Shown here: piece after piece, positions 47,921 through 59,600 of the stretch
Numbering within the stretch: position 1 is the first letter of the stretch
How the letters are laid out: each line of letters starts with the position of its first letter
Translations under genes and position numbers: made by a program
The notes under the pieces: generated by a model
Told to the model about the DNA's origin: nothing
The model's input: the letters and a program-made list of their open reading frames with translations, nothing else
The model's database searches: none
From: Oehlia diaphana
Taxonomy: Eukaryota > Glomeromycota > Glomeromycetes > Glomerales > Glomeraceae
Reading direction: 5' to 3'
Length of the DNA stretch: 64,000 nt
Assembly: GCA_003833135.1 (NCBI GenBank)
Contig: QZLH01000076.1
Coordinates: 25,250 to 89,249 of the forward strand

Positions 47921-49392
47921 ATGGTAATATATTTTTCTCTTTTTCACTTTCTTATTTGACCAATTTATTTTAACTGTACATTAGATTCGTAGGCAGACAC
48001 GACTTCGTCGAGAATATTTATACAGAAAAACTTTAGAGACCAAGGAAAAACAAATTTATGAAAGAAAACAAAAAATCAAAGAAGCTATTCGAGGTAACAA
48101 GTTACTTCATAATTATAATAAGTTATAATATACTTAGTTAATCGATCCAATTATATTTCATTAGAGGGAAAGCCTATACCGACTGAATTGCGTACGGAAG
48201 CTACAAAGCTTCAAAAAGACTTAAATTTTGATGAAGCGCAACCTGGTACCTGGTACAATAACATATAATTGAAATTCAATTCAACCATTCATCAATTTAT
48301 TTATCTGTTTTCATTGTATTCATAAATCTATATGTATATATATATATGGATATATTATAATTTAAATATCACAAGAACCCACTACACATATCGATGATGA
48401 ATACGCAAACGCTGGAATATATGATCCAAAAATTCTGATAACAACTTCACGTGATCCAAGTAGTAGACTTTCTCAATTTGCAAAGGTAATTTATAAAATA
48501 TTATTATTACTGAAGGTTATATTTAAGGTTCACATTTTTTACACTTATTAAAACAGGAAATGCGTTTAGTCTTTCCTAATTCACAACGTATAAATCGTGG
48601 TAGTTATGTAGTCAAAGATTTGGTTGATGCATGTAGAGCCAATGATGTCACTGATTTAATAATATTACACGAACATCGTGGTGAACCAGGTAAAATAAAT
48701 ACGCATTTTGTTTATTTTTCAAAAGAGATTGTTTCAAAAATTATACTAATATTCCCATTTTCAGATGGATTGATTGTATGTCATCTTCCCTATGGACCTA
48801 CAGCTTTCTTTTCATTACATAATGTCGTACTTCGACATGATATTCAAGATGAAGGCACAGTTTCGGAAGCATTTCCACATCTAATATTTCATAATTTTAA
48901 TTCTAATCTAGGCCGGCGGGTAAGAATATAATAAGTACGAGCACAAATTAAATTATTAAACAAAACATAATAATTTTTCCATTCTGTAGGTGATGAGCAT
49001 TATTAAATATTTGTTCCCAGTTCCCAGAGAAGATAGTAAGCGTGTAATGACCTTTGCAAATGATAGTGATTATATATCATTCCGGTAAATGGAAAAAATT
49101 TTTATAATTTGATGTTTAAAACATTATCATAAATTCAAAAAATTTTTCCGTCTTTAGACACAGTGTGTATGTAAAAATAAATAATAAAGAAGTACAATTG
49201 GCCGAAGTTGGTCCACGTTTTGAAATGCGAGGTAGGTATTTTTTGTTATTTTATTTTAGAATTTTAAATATCAACATTTCTTTTATTTTAGTTTACGAAA
49301 TCAAGTTGGGAACCGTCGATTTGAAAGAAGCTGATACCGAATGGGTGTTACGGCCTTATCAACGTACAGCAAGAAAACGGGATCACTTGTAA
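47921..49392 (+). CDS. IMP4: U3 snoRNP protein IMP4 (Brix domain)
   Basis: Nine exons: 47921-47923 (ATG only), 47985-48093, 48165-48245, 48376-48485, 48557-48689, 48765-48919, 48990-49084, 49158-49231, 49292-49392, in phase; 286 aa (yeast Imp4 is 290). The N-terminus [16 protein letters not shown] and ELRTEA are classic Imp4. The Brix domain carries [31 protein letters not shown] and [20 protein letters not shown]. The C-terminus has [18 protein letters not shown] and ends in ARKRDHL. Role: binds U3 snoRNA with Imp3 and Mpp10 in the small-subunit processome during nucleolar 18S rRNA maturation. The ATG-only first exon is followed by GTAATA and a TTAG acceptor; this is the only way to obtain the conserved MIRRQ start. 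Confidence 0.93.
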
Positions 49393-49492
49393 ATATTAAA
49401 GAACAAATTAGAAGTTTATATAAAATTGAAAGATTGGTTCATGCCAGTATTTAATTAATAAGATAATAGCTGTCTCAACATGACATAATAAA

Positions 49493-50452
49493 CTAATTAA
49501 CCTCTAACGTCGGTACTGGTATTAAAGTTCCATTATTATCATATTTTGCCTAAATAGGAGGATAAAATTATAATAGTTATATTTATGAATTAGTAAATAA
49601 TTAAAAAATATTCGATATATCTTATCTTACCTTGAAAAATGTGTAAGATAATGTTATTGTATCAACATCTCTCATTGAAGGGTCCTCGGAAAATTCTGGA
49701 TCTATGAAAAAGAAAACTGGCATATCTACAGCTTCTCCAGCTTGTAATTTTTGTTCTTCAAAACAAAAACATTGTATCTTATTAAAATATTGACCAGCTT
49801 TATTAGGAGTCACATTATAAGTTGCCAACCCAATAATATCTTGATCTGATTTATTTTTTGCTGTATAAAAAGCCAAAGCAGTTTCACCAGGTAAAACATA
49901 AACTTCACGCTGCTGAGGAATAAAATTCCAATCAAGAGCAAGTGAAGTATCTGCATTGAAATGTACTCTAATTCTACGTGATTCTTTTGCTGGTACAAGT
50001 CTTTCAGGACTGAACTTTGAACTATTTGTTATAGGAGTTCCACTAAATCCTGTTGTTTGACAAAACATTCGATACAAAGGGACTGAAGCATAAGTAAACC
50101 CTATACCACAAATAAGTATAGCTGTCGTATACATGAGAAAAGATTTATTTCTATCTATACGTTTTTGATAAGGATTCAAGGGTTTACTACGTGCATTAGA
50201 AGTAGTCGATTTTTGTATATATGTACTAATGAATCGATTTGATCCATTTTTTATCAATAATTCTTGGATTGAAATTATAGATTTATTTGAAGTTAATTTA
50301 TAAAAATTCTAAAATGAAAAAATTTTAAATCATAAACTAATATATATTTTTTAAAAAAAAGCTAAATATTTAAAGTCGCATACCGATATATAGAAACGAG
50401 GTATTTTATAATAAAATCGAGATTGTTGGACTTTAAAACACCATAACTTCAT
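49493..50452 (-). CDS. COX11: Cytochrome c oxidase copper chaperone COX11, mitochondrial
   Basis: Three exons: 50384-50452, 49631-50308, 49493-49549, in phase; 267 aa. A basic, low-acid N-terminus suits mitochondrial import. One membrane segment (SFLMYTTAILICGIGFTYASVPLYRMFCQTTG, about 95-120) carries the conserved YRMFCQ after it. The Ig-like CtaG domain has QCFCFEEQ with the copper-binding CxC pair, and MPVFFFIDPEF and YTFFKAKYD near the end. The frame reads through the last donor to a nearby stop, but splicing gives the conserved FFKAKYD end. Role: delivers Cu(I) to CuB of Cox1 in the inner membrane. Confidence 0.93.
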
Positions 50453-50787
50453 TATCTATTTTGTCTTTCGTGTTAGGTGGGGAGTAATTAATCGTATCAA
50501 TAGAACTTCCGTTCGAAAATCAGAAATTATTTTTTTTTAGTTTAGTAATTATTAAATTAATAGTTGATCAATTTTATGAAATATCCTAATCCGAACAGAA
50601 ATTTACTAAAATCGCACGATTTATAAAGACTAAGAAGATTATAAGGCAGGATCTTAGGATCTGCAAATCAAATCTAAAATTTTAATATACGGTGTGTTAC
50701 TGATACGCAAGTTAGAAAAGGTATAAAAGCTTCAAAGATTTCCCTCTCTTCACAAAAAAAAAAAATATTATCATCGAGTCGTTAATT
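50453..50787. promoter_or_regulatory. Shared upstream region, COX11 / biotin synthase
   Basis: The 335 bases between divergent starts of two mitochondrial-protein genes include a TATAAAAG element near 50722 on the biotin synthase side, roughly 65 bases before its start codon. Confidence 0.45.
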
Positions 50788-52503
50788 ATGGCATTCCGTT
50801 TATTAACTCCGAAGAATAATAATTTAATATCGGTTAAACGTTTATCAATAACTCAAGTTCGCGAGTTAGCCACGGCAACACCAACTTATACAAGACCACT
50901 TTCAGCAGCTGGATTATTCGCTTCTGGGCATATGAGAAATGATTGGACCAGAAAAGAAATAAAATCAATTTATGATTCACCTATGATGGATCTTTTATAT
51001 TTTGGTGTAAGTTAAAAATAATAAAAATCTTGTGACGAATTCCGCGGAATTTCTCGTGAATTTCGGAATTTCCGCAAGGATTGATGACCTCCAAAAAATT
51101 TAAATAAAGAAATTTAACATAATTTTAAATAAAAGGCAAAAGTACACCGCGAGAATTTTGATCCGCTCGCCGTACAACAATGTACCTTATTAAGTATAAA
51201 AACAGGAGGATGTTCAGAAGATTGTGCTTATTGTCCACAATCTTCAAAATATAAAACTCTGGTAAAAGCAACGAAGTTATTAGATAATGATGAAGTACTT
51301 GTAGCTGCCAGGAAAGCAAAAGAAGCTGGTAGTACTAGGTAACTTTAGTGATGCATTTTTCTTAATATGAGTTGTTAGAATGTATGACATTTATTGAAAT
51401 TTAATTTCCATACACGGACTGAATAGATTTTGCATGGGAGCCGCGTGGAGAGATCTTCATGGTAGAAAAAGCAATTTCAACAAAATCTTAGGTTACGTAA
51501 AAGAGATCAGGTACATTAAAAAATGTTAAATCGCGTAAAATTTTTAACTTCCATGAATAATATTATGTAATTAAAAAATGTTGAAATTTTCCGTTTTATG
51601 TAATAGATCTATGGGCATGGAAGTTTGTTGTACATTAGGAATGTTAAATGAACCGCAAGCAAAAGCATTAAAAGAAGCTGGTTTAACGGCTTATAATCAT
51701 AATTTGGATACTTCAAGGGAGTATTATCCAAAAATAATTACCACAAGATCATATGATGAACGTCTTGAAACAATTTCAAATGTTCGTGAGGCTGGTATAT
51801 CTGTATGTTCCGGTGGTATTATTGGATTAGGTGAAACTCCTGAGGATCGTGTTGGGATGTTACATACTTTAGCAACAATGCCACAACATCCTGAAAGTGT
51901 TCCTATTAATGCTCTTGTACAAGTTGAAGGTACACCCTTGGAGAAACAAGAAGTGAGTTTCTTATATTCAATTTAACGATTTTATTTTTATTTTTATTTT
52001 TTGACGAATTAAATATTTGATAATTTTTAGCCTGTATCAATTTGGGAAATGGTTCGTATGATTTCAACAGCTCGTATAGTCATGCCAAAGTCAATGGTTA
52101 GATTATCAGCTGGTCGTGTACGATTTTCTCAACCTGAACAAGTAACTATTTAGATTATTTATGAACTACACATAATACTTGCTTTTTAATATTAAATATT
52201 GCTTTTTATTATGATTATTTTCATTTTAATAGGCTTTGTGTTTCTTTGCTGGTGCAAATTCTATTTTTACTGGTGATAAATTATTAACAACCGATAATAA
52301 TGATTTTAATTCTGATCAAGAAATGTTTAAAACATTAGGTAAATAAATTGTTATAATTATTTTATTTTTATTGAATTCATTTAATTAAGATTTTCTTCAC
52401 GTTTAAAGGACTTATTCCTAAACCTCCGAATTTTGATCAAGGTACTTCACCTTCTAATAAAATTAATGAAGTTCAAGAAAAACAAACACAAAATATTTCG
52501 TAA
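50788..52503 (+). CDS. BIO2: Biotin synthase, mitochondrial
   Basis: Seven exons: 50788-51006, 51136-51338, 51427-51510, 51607-51952, 52031-52141, 52233-52338, 52409-52503, in phase; 387 aa. A mitochondrial-type N-terminus of about 45 residues precedes the radical-SAM barrel. [13 protein letters not shown] carries the CxxxCxxC motif for the 4Fe-4S cluster. [10 protein letters not shown] supplies another conserved Cys. [26 protein letters not shown] and VRLSAGRV (conserved Arg of the 2Fe-2S site) follow as in BioB/Bio2. The C-terminus includes [16 protein letters not shown] and an extra tail of about 35 residues. Role: sulfur insertion into dethiobiotin. The only biotin-pathway gene seen here. 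Confidence 0.95.
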
Positions 52504-53371
52504 CTTTATATAATGTAGCATTATTTATTATCAATTATCTTAAAATGTATAAAATTGATTTATTTTATTTAAAAAAAAAATTTAATTGGTGATTTTTTTA
52601 TTGATGAACTATAAAAATAAATAGGTAATAATAATATTAATTTTCTTTATACAAATGTTAAATATAAATATGACTGAGCCATTTAATTTTGATAAATTTG
52701 CATGTCAGTTCATTTAAGGATTGCTTTTTTATTAAATTTCAATATGAAGTATACAATTATGCAATTATGTTAATAAATGTGAATTCTCTACCGACTCACT
52801 AATTGAAATTACTTACAAAAATCGAAATAAATCATGCTTGACTATAGATTCTTCCCATATTAGAATCTTTCAATAGTAACCATAGTAACTCTAAATATTA
52901 TATATTCATGTTAAATTAACGAAATTTACGTAACCGATTCACATACTGATAAAAAAAATTTGTTTCGACACTTCTTGAGCTGATAAATTATATTTATTCA
53001 ATATATATATTTTTTTTAATGTACAATATATTTATAATATATTAAGGTAGAACAATATCTCACTGAATCTGAATGGCCGGATAAAATTCTTTGTAAGAGA
53101 CTAATTGTGCTAGAATAATGATTTTCTATTAAATAAGCCCATTGAAAATTTATTATACAATTTGTGATTTTAAAACGTAACTCTTTATTATATTATTATA
53201 ACATTAGCTTGCCCAATTAATACTTACCTATTATATTACAAGAACCAACGATTTAAAGACTAATCTTACCTTAAACTTTTTGTATTTAGATCGGGTAAAA
53301 AGAAAAATTTTGAATTGTAACGACACAAGCTTGCCTTTTTAATCTCGAATTTATCGTATATCCTTTTTTCT
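52504..53371. other. Convergent intergenic region
   Basis: About 870 AT-rich bases between BIO2 and NSE4 ends with no gene seen. Confidence 0.5.
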
Positions 53372-54908
53372 TTACCCTAACCATCTTCCATTAGTTTGTT
53401 TGTGACTGACTCGTGTTGGAATAATCGATTCATTAATTTCATACACTTCAATAAGTTCCTTTTAAAATAAATTATATTAAGGAGAGGGACTATATTTCAA
53501 TAGAATATAATTAATATGAAATTATAAATTTAATTACCTGCCACATGTTCATATCAATTTCCATTACTAACTGCTTTTTGATCAAACCTTCCGCGTAATT
53601 CTCAGGGGTCGGTGGTTGACATAACGCTAATTAATTTATATATAACAGTCGAATTAAATATTCAGTTAATAAAAAAAAAAATTTAAAATTACTATACTTA
53701 CTAAGTATCGGTTGTCCGGAATCATCGTCTATGCTTACTTTACCATCACGTATCAAAAACGATAAATAAAATAGATTCTCGACAGTTTGACCAAATGATT
53801 CAGGATTAATGATAAATTCAAAGAAATTTATCGGTTGGTTTTCTCCTAAAATGTCAAAAACCATTTTAACATTTCTTGTCGTCTCATTTTCCTGCCTTTC
53901 GATGTCCTTTTCTTTTAACTATTTGAAATAATAACATTAAATAAAGTTGTTATAAAAATAAAAAGGCTTTCCTTAAATCATGACTGTCTACCTGTTCAGG
54001 CTCTTTCAAGGAATTTTTATCTTTATTCAAGGAATGTCGTATTTTTTTTTCGCGTTCTTTTGTTTCAATAGAAAGAGGTCCGAGCCTATACAAATAACAA
54101 AATTGTTCGATATTTTATTTTTATTAAGTCGTCTTAGATATCGCAATTTACTCACATAAAGTCACTTGTCGGTACTCGATTTGTAAATCGAGAGGCTAAT
54201 CTTCCAACAGCTTCCCAATTCAATTCCAAGTGCTCATCACTATCATTATCCATTTGTCTGCCTCCCATAAATGTAATTAATTTTGATATATAACTATCAA
54301 TGTCAAAAGAATTATTGTCTAATTTCATACGACGAGCTCTTTGAACTCCCAGATTACAAGTCAATACTAAAAGACGCGCATCAAGAGTTGCTTCGTGCGT
54401 ATTCTTTACTAGTTCATTTAAAAGATTTTGTTAATATATCATAAAACATAATAGAGTTTACATATACATTTACAGTATTATATACCTTTTCTATTTAAGC
54501 TGTTTGCTTTCCTAATATTTTGTATAAGACCTTCCGATTCAGGTCTTAAGTATTCAAGTCTATTCTCTATAAATAAAATAATAAAAATCACATGTATATA
54601 ACGTTTATTAATTAGACATGAGAAATATAAAAAGCGCGATATATCATTGATTACTATCTTATTTTTGAGTCGATGCACAATTTATGTAGTTTACCTTCAG
54701 TAGTATTTATAAGATTTCTGTACTCCTTTCGTAACCAACGTTTCTCGTCTTTACTCTGATCCGGGTTATATGTTTTACACCCAAGAATTTCATCGATTTT
54801 TGCAGAATATACAATTGAATCGTCACTCTCTTGTTCTTCGTATCGGTCGTCCATAGCGTTTTCTTTATCAGAATCATTAAACTTAGTTTGTAGATCTGAA
54901 GTAGACAT
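53372..54908 (-). CDS. NSE4: SMC5-SMC6 complex kleisin NSE4
   Basis: Seven exons: 54695-54908, 54486-54566, 54156-54408, 53992-54085, 53702-53918, 53538-53626, 53372-53458, in phase; 344 aa. RWLRKEYRNLINTTEG near residue 60 and THEATLDARLLVL match the Nse4 N-terminal helical part that contacts Nse3. NWEAVGRLASRFTNRVPTSDFMLGPL is conserved in the middle. The winged-helix C-terminus carries FFEFIINPESFGQTVENLFYLSFLIRDGKVSI, the Nse4_C signature. Role: kleisin subunit bridging Smc5 and Smc6 heads in DNA repair and chromosome maintenance. The N-terminal 40 residues are acidic and probably disordered. Confidence 0.92.
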
Positions 54909-54969
54909 TTCAAATATATTTTGCTGGCGGGTAAAAGTTTAAAAGGTTAGCAAAAGTTTTAACGCGTAA

Positions 54970-55012
54970 ATATGAGTATATTATGAGTATATTATGAGGT
55001 ATATTATGAGTA
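54970..55012. repeat. Short tandem repeat, ~11-bp unit
   Basis: About four units of the pattern TATTATGAG(T/G)(A/T) lie just upstream of NSE4. One unit carries an extra G. Confidence 0.75.
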
Positions 55013-55478
55013 TAAAAGAACCGAAAAAAAACTACCAAGTTCTAAAATTACGCGTATAGTAAAAAAAAGAAACAGGTTTCGTACAAACTTGTGAAAGGTG
55101 AGAGACAAACAATTGTGCACAAATTCAGCTAAATTTTGTAATTACTATTGTCATTTAGATTTCTAAATTTGGAATGGACTACTAAAAGCGAATCTGCGGG
55201 ATAACCAACTCCGAAAAATGAATGTGATTTTTATTTGTTCCCATTTATGGTTCTTAATATACATTTTACAAGAAGTTTCCGTCCCGTGCCACAGCTTGAC
55301 CAGAAAAACACGTTTATATGCTGATTATTTCGCGTTATTTGAATGATTAACGGCTAACTGAAATTAAAAATTTGGCCGGATTTAAAATAATTTTATTATC
55401 TTGAAAGATGACGTAAGTACAGGTTGCAAAACAATCATGTGAGACTAATCACCTGATAAGCAATGTGAAAAAAATCGA
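55013..55478. other. Upstream region of NSE4
   Basis: No coding sequence is seen between the tandem repeat and the terminal-repeat-like motif at 55479. Confidence 0.4.
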
Positions 55479-55510
55479 GGTCGTCTAAAGCGGGCAAATC
55501 ACGTGATCTG
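55479..55510 (+). mobile_element. Solo terminal inverted repeat related to the 44.2-kb MITE
   Basis: GGTCGTCTAAAGC, a short variable stretch, then ATCACGTGATCTG follow the same order as the MITE end at 44213. The motif faces rightward, towards the SWIM-domain frame that starts 270 bases away. No matching right end was found within 2 kb. Confidence 0.6.
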
Positions 55511-55781
55511 ATTTCGGGATTTGCCGTATATGTCACGTGATTTATCGGAAAAAAATGTGCCGCGAAGTAAAATTTCTTAAAAATATCAATAAATCAATAA
55601 AAAAAATTTTAAATTTTAAACAAAAAAAATAAAAAAATAAAAAATCAAATAAAAAGCCACCCATATTTATTGTTTTATTTAAGTTTTAAATGTAATTTTT
55701 TTTTAATATTTACATAAAAAATTTGTGAAAAATCATAAAATGTATTTTCATATCAATGAAATTTATTGCGAATTCCAAACA

Positions 55782-56618
55782 TTAAGCATCAAAATAATCT
55801 TTAAGTTTTTCCACTTGAATTATTATCAAAACGCGAGATGATCGGATCCACAGAGCTTCTAACATAGAAATAAAAGATTGCATCCTCTCAACATCACCCA
55901 TCTCTTCAACACGCCAGTACCTATCGCGCATTCTTTCGGTTAATTCACCTACAGCAATTTTTCGACTTTCAGCGCCTTTTTGTTGCTCTGTTTGAACATA
56001 TTCTATGAAGGACTCTCGACTTTCATATACCTCGAACCCGCTTTCTTCAAACATTTCATGAAACATTTTCCATACTTCGGCGGTTAACAATTTATTGCCG
56101 TACATGTGTTCATGAAAAATATGTTTGCACGGCAATAAATATTGATGGCGAAACAAGCAGAAATAATTGAGAGAAGTAAGACCCAGCACACCTTTTCCTT
56201 TTTCAAGTCGATTCATTACAGCACAGGCCTCTTTGATGATTAATTGTTGAAATAGAAAGGGGAACTTTTGGATCTCTTCGAGAATATCATCATCAACACC
56301 ATAGGCGGATACTTTTTTGATGCGAAAATCAAAGGATGCACTTTTGGCTTCGGATCTATTTTTGCAATTGATATTAACTATCCCATGAACAGCACCAATC
56401 AAACCATGTAACGAAGATGTTATTTTCTTTAATTCGCTATGAAAAGATCTGGATTTTTTCTTGTAAGTTATTTTGGTTTCTTTTTCATCAGACGTTTCAT
56501 GATTCTTTTCTTTTATGTAGGTCAGACATTTTGGAGTTCTCTTTCTTTTTTGTAGGAATACTGACCCTTGGTGACTAGGACGATTGCAGATACTATATGA
56601 GGGTGTTTTGGTTTCCAG
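55782..56618 (-). pseudogene. SWIM-type zinc-finger protein, probable MULE transposase fragment
   Basis: The open frame has 278 residues with no Met until 56402; from that Met it is 206 aa. The centre reads YFCLFRHQYLLPCKHIFHEHMYG, matching the SWIM pattern CxxxxxxxxCxHxxH. The upstream in-frame part contains basic text (FLQKRKRTPKCLTYIK) and a helix (FHSELKKITSSLHGLIGAV). A coiled-coil-like stretch follows the finger. No DDE transposase core is present on either side, and base composition is less AT-rich than the flanks. SWIM fingers of this kind are common at the C-terminus of Mutator-like transposases, so a 5'-truncated element is the favoured reading. A stand-alone SWIM-domain gene with missed upstream exons is the alternative. 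Confidence 0.6.
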
Positions 56619-59600
56619 TTAAGTTAAACATTCTTATGTTTCTTTTTTTTTTCTTTTTTTTCGGGATGTTTGACTCTGAATGAACCTGAACATATGATAG
56701 GTAATTCAGGTTGCAATAGGTGGTTTTGATAAGGAAGGGAATTTTAATAATGTATTTAATATTTTTATATTTGTTTAATTTCTAATTTTCATTTAATTTA
56801 ATAAAGTAGAATTAAATTTATGTAAATACAACTATAGTAAACTGTAATATAAATGGTAAATTCAGTAACCAAATCATATAAATTTCATGATAAAATCAGT
56901 GATCAAATCATGTAAATTCCATATGAATCCCATGTAAATTCCGTATCCAAACCATATTTTAGTGATACGTAATTGTGCATTTTTCCGTATCCTTTCATGA
57001 TACGTTATTTCTAAGGAAAAAAAATCGTATAAAAACTTTATAAAAAACGTATCCGATTTTTTTATAGGGCGATAATGAGTGTCGGAAATTTGAATTTTCG
57101 GGATTACGGGTTGGCATTATAATGGGATTCTGGATTTCGTAGTAAATCCCGTTAAACATTTTCTGGAACATGCAGTGACAACTTGGCATTTGCTCATACT
57201 AATTATTTCTAAATATCACTTATTAATGATTACCGATTTTTCACCATTCTAAATATATAAACAGCATATTATGTAATCATAATTTTTTTTCATATTGGAA
57301 TCATTAATTATATGAACTATGAAACGGCAAACATATCAAGTGTATATGAAATAACCGATGAATGAATAAGAATAAATTAATTTCGCGATTTTGAAAGTTG
57401 CGATTCAAAATAAATGGGATTTAATTAGTTAAAAGTCCGAAATATCATTCTTTTACTATTAATACTTTTGTAATTCAACATTGGTAACGGAATGAGTATG
57501 TGAGTATTTTAGTCATCAGGTTTGAAATCACAATCACGTGATCATTTTTTAAAAATTGAACGTCATAAGAAATTAATATTACACGTATATTTCTTAATCA
57601 TCATGATATATTTCAAATATATAACAATTTTATTCTTATATTGATTATGAAAAATATTTCTATTTATTGCAATTATATGTATAAAAAGTTGGAAGGTTTG
57701 TTTGCATTAAGTCTCATATTTGTATCATCATCATTCATTAACTAGTATATATATAACATATCCGTGAATTTTAAATATCTAACAAAGAAATAAAAGAAAA
57801 AGTTAACAAATTAAACAACGTATATTTTTTTAAATAGTAGAACATTGGATTATTTTATGATAGTGAATGTGTTTTATTTATTTGAAATTAGATAGATTAT
57901 CGGGTGTATTGCAATGTTTTTTTACAAACAGATCATCATAATAATATTTTGTAGACATATAGTATGATGTTATTTCGTATGAATGCCAAATGATTTCTTG
58001 ATCTGAATTAAATTCAATAAAATCTCTAGTTAGTGATCAGTACGTACAAATAAAAAATAATATAATATACAGTTACGCGTGCAACACTGGAGTGAGCGGT
58101 CAATTAATTAAATTAAAACTATTTATGGACCCATATACTGTATATAAAATTTATTATTGAATTTTTTTTTACGTAAATTCCATGGAAATAAGTGTCGATT
58201 CCATTATAATTCTTAATACGTAATTGCATATAAATTAATAAATGTCGACGAATAATAATAAATTTTTACTCATTTATTGCCTAGTATACAACTAAAAAGG
58301 TTTGATGCGAGTTCTTCTCCAAATGATGGAGATTATTTTATTTTGAAGCGTGAAAATTTTTTTGCTCTCTTCTTTAAACACGAATTTCTTCATCTTCTTT
58401 GAATACGATCTTCTTTGGACATGAATTTCTTCAAGATCCACAGTTATTTAGATTCTTTTTCCAGTCTTATTTGAGGCTAATCAAAGTTTTTGAGCCATTT
58501 GCACATTTAAAAAAATCCGAAATCTTAAAAATTCAATAACTTTGTATTCAAAGAATATATATAATAAGTTAAATGAATATACAATAACCTAAAAAAAATG
58601 CTGTAACAGAGCGATTTTACATAAATATATCCGAAGATATATTATTTTATCATTTTCGAGACGTGAAACAATTTTTTTTTTGGAAAAACGATTTGTTACA
58701 CGAAAGAAATAATGATTTTGTAGGATTTGGAACATAATAATAGGAAGAGTTTAAAGTTATCAGTAGTAGAAATTTATTATAAGGTTATAATTAATTATAG
58801 TTTAATATGAAAAAATTCACATATGGTTTTATTTAATTAGATGAGCTCAAATAGTGTGTTGCGGTATGTTACGCACAATTTCAACAACGCACACACATCA
58901 AAACAAATATCGGTTAATTAACATTCAAACAATCTAACTTCATTGATTTTTACATGTAAAATTTTTTTATAAGGTTTCTCTTGTGATTAAAATATTGAGA
59001 AGATCAAGAAAATTATATATGATTTACATTTCTAACGAAAAGTTGTTATTTTTATTTAGGTTAATAAGTATAATTATTATAAAAAGAAGACTCGAAGTTT
59101 TTAATTAAAATAATTAAAATGAGTTTAGGAGTGCAAACTAATTATTAGACAAATGGTTTGTTTGAACTGTTTTTACTTTTTTATGGCAAAATTATTAATT
59201 ATTTAATAAAATTAATAAAATTACTTCAATTTATTCTTGCGTATTTACGGTAATAATATTTTGTTTCGACAATTACTAATTTTGTGTTAGCTGCGGAATT
59301 AAGGCGAAGTTTGGGGATTAGCATATTAGTTTTCACAACGTAACACATCCTTGTGGAATTTTCTGTAAAACTAGTACATATATTAAACAGTTATTCTATA
59401 TGTAAATTTACAAGAAGAAGAGATTTGTCTAAGGTTAAAAAGCGTTTTTTTCAGTTAATTTTTAAGTAAAATGCAAAATTTTTTTTTAATTTTTTCACTT
59501 CACTAAAAGTTTTTTTTTTAATAAAAATTTAAATTTTGTCATGGTTAACATCAAATCAATATTTGTTAACATATTTATTATTTAAGTTAAAATTTTGCGA

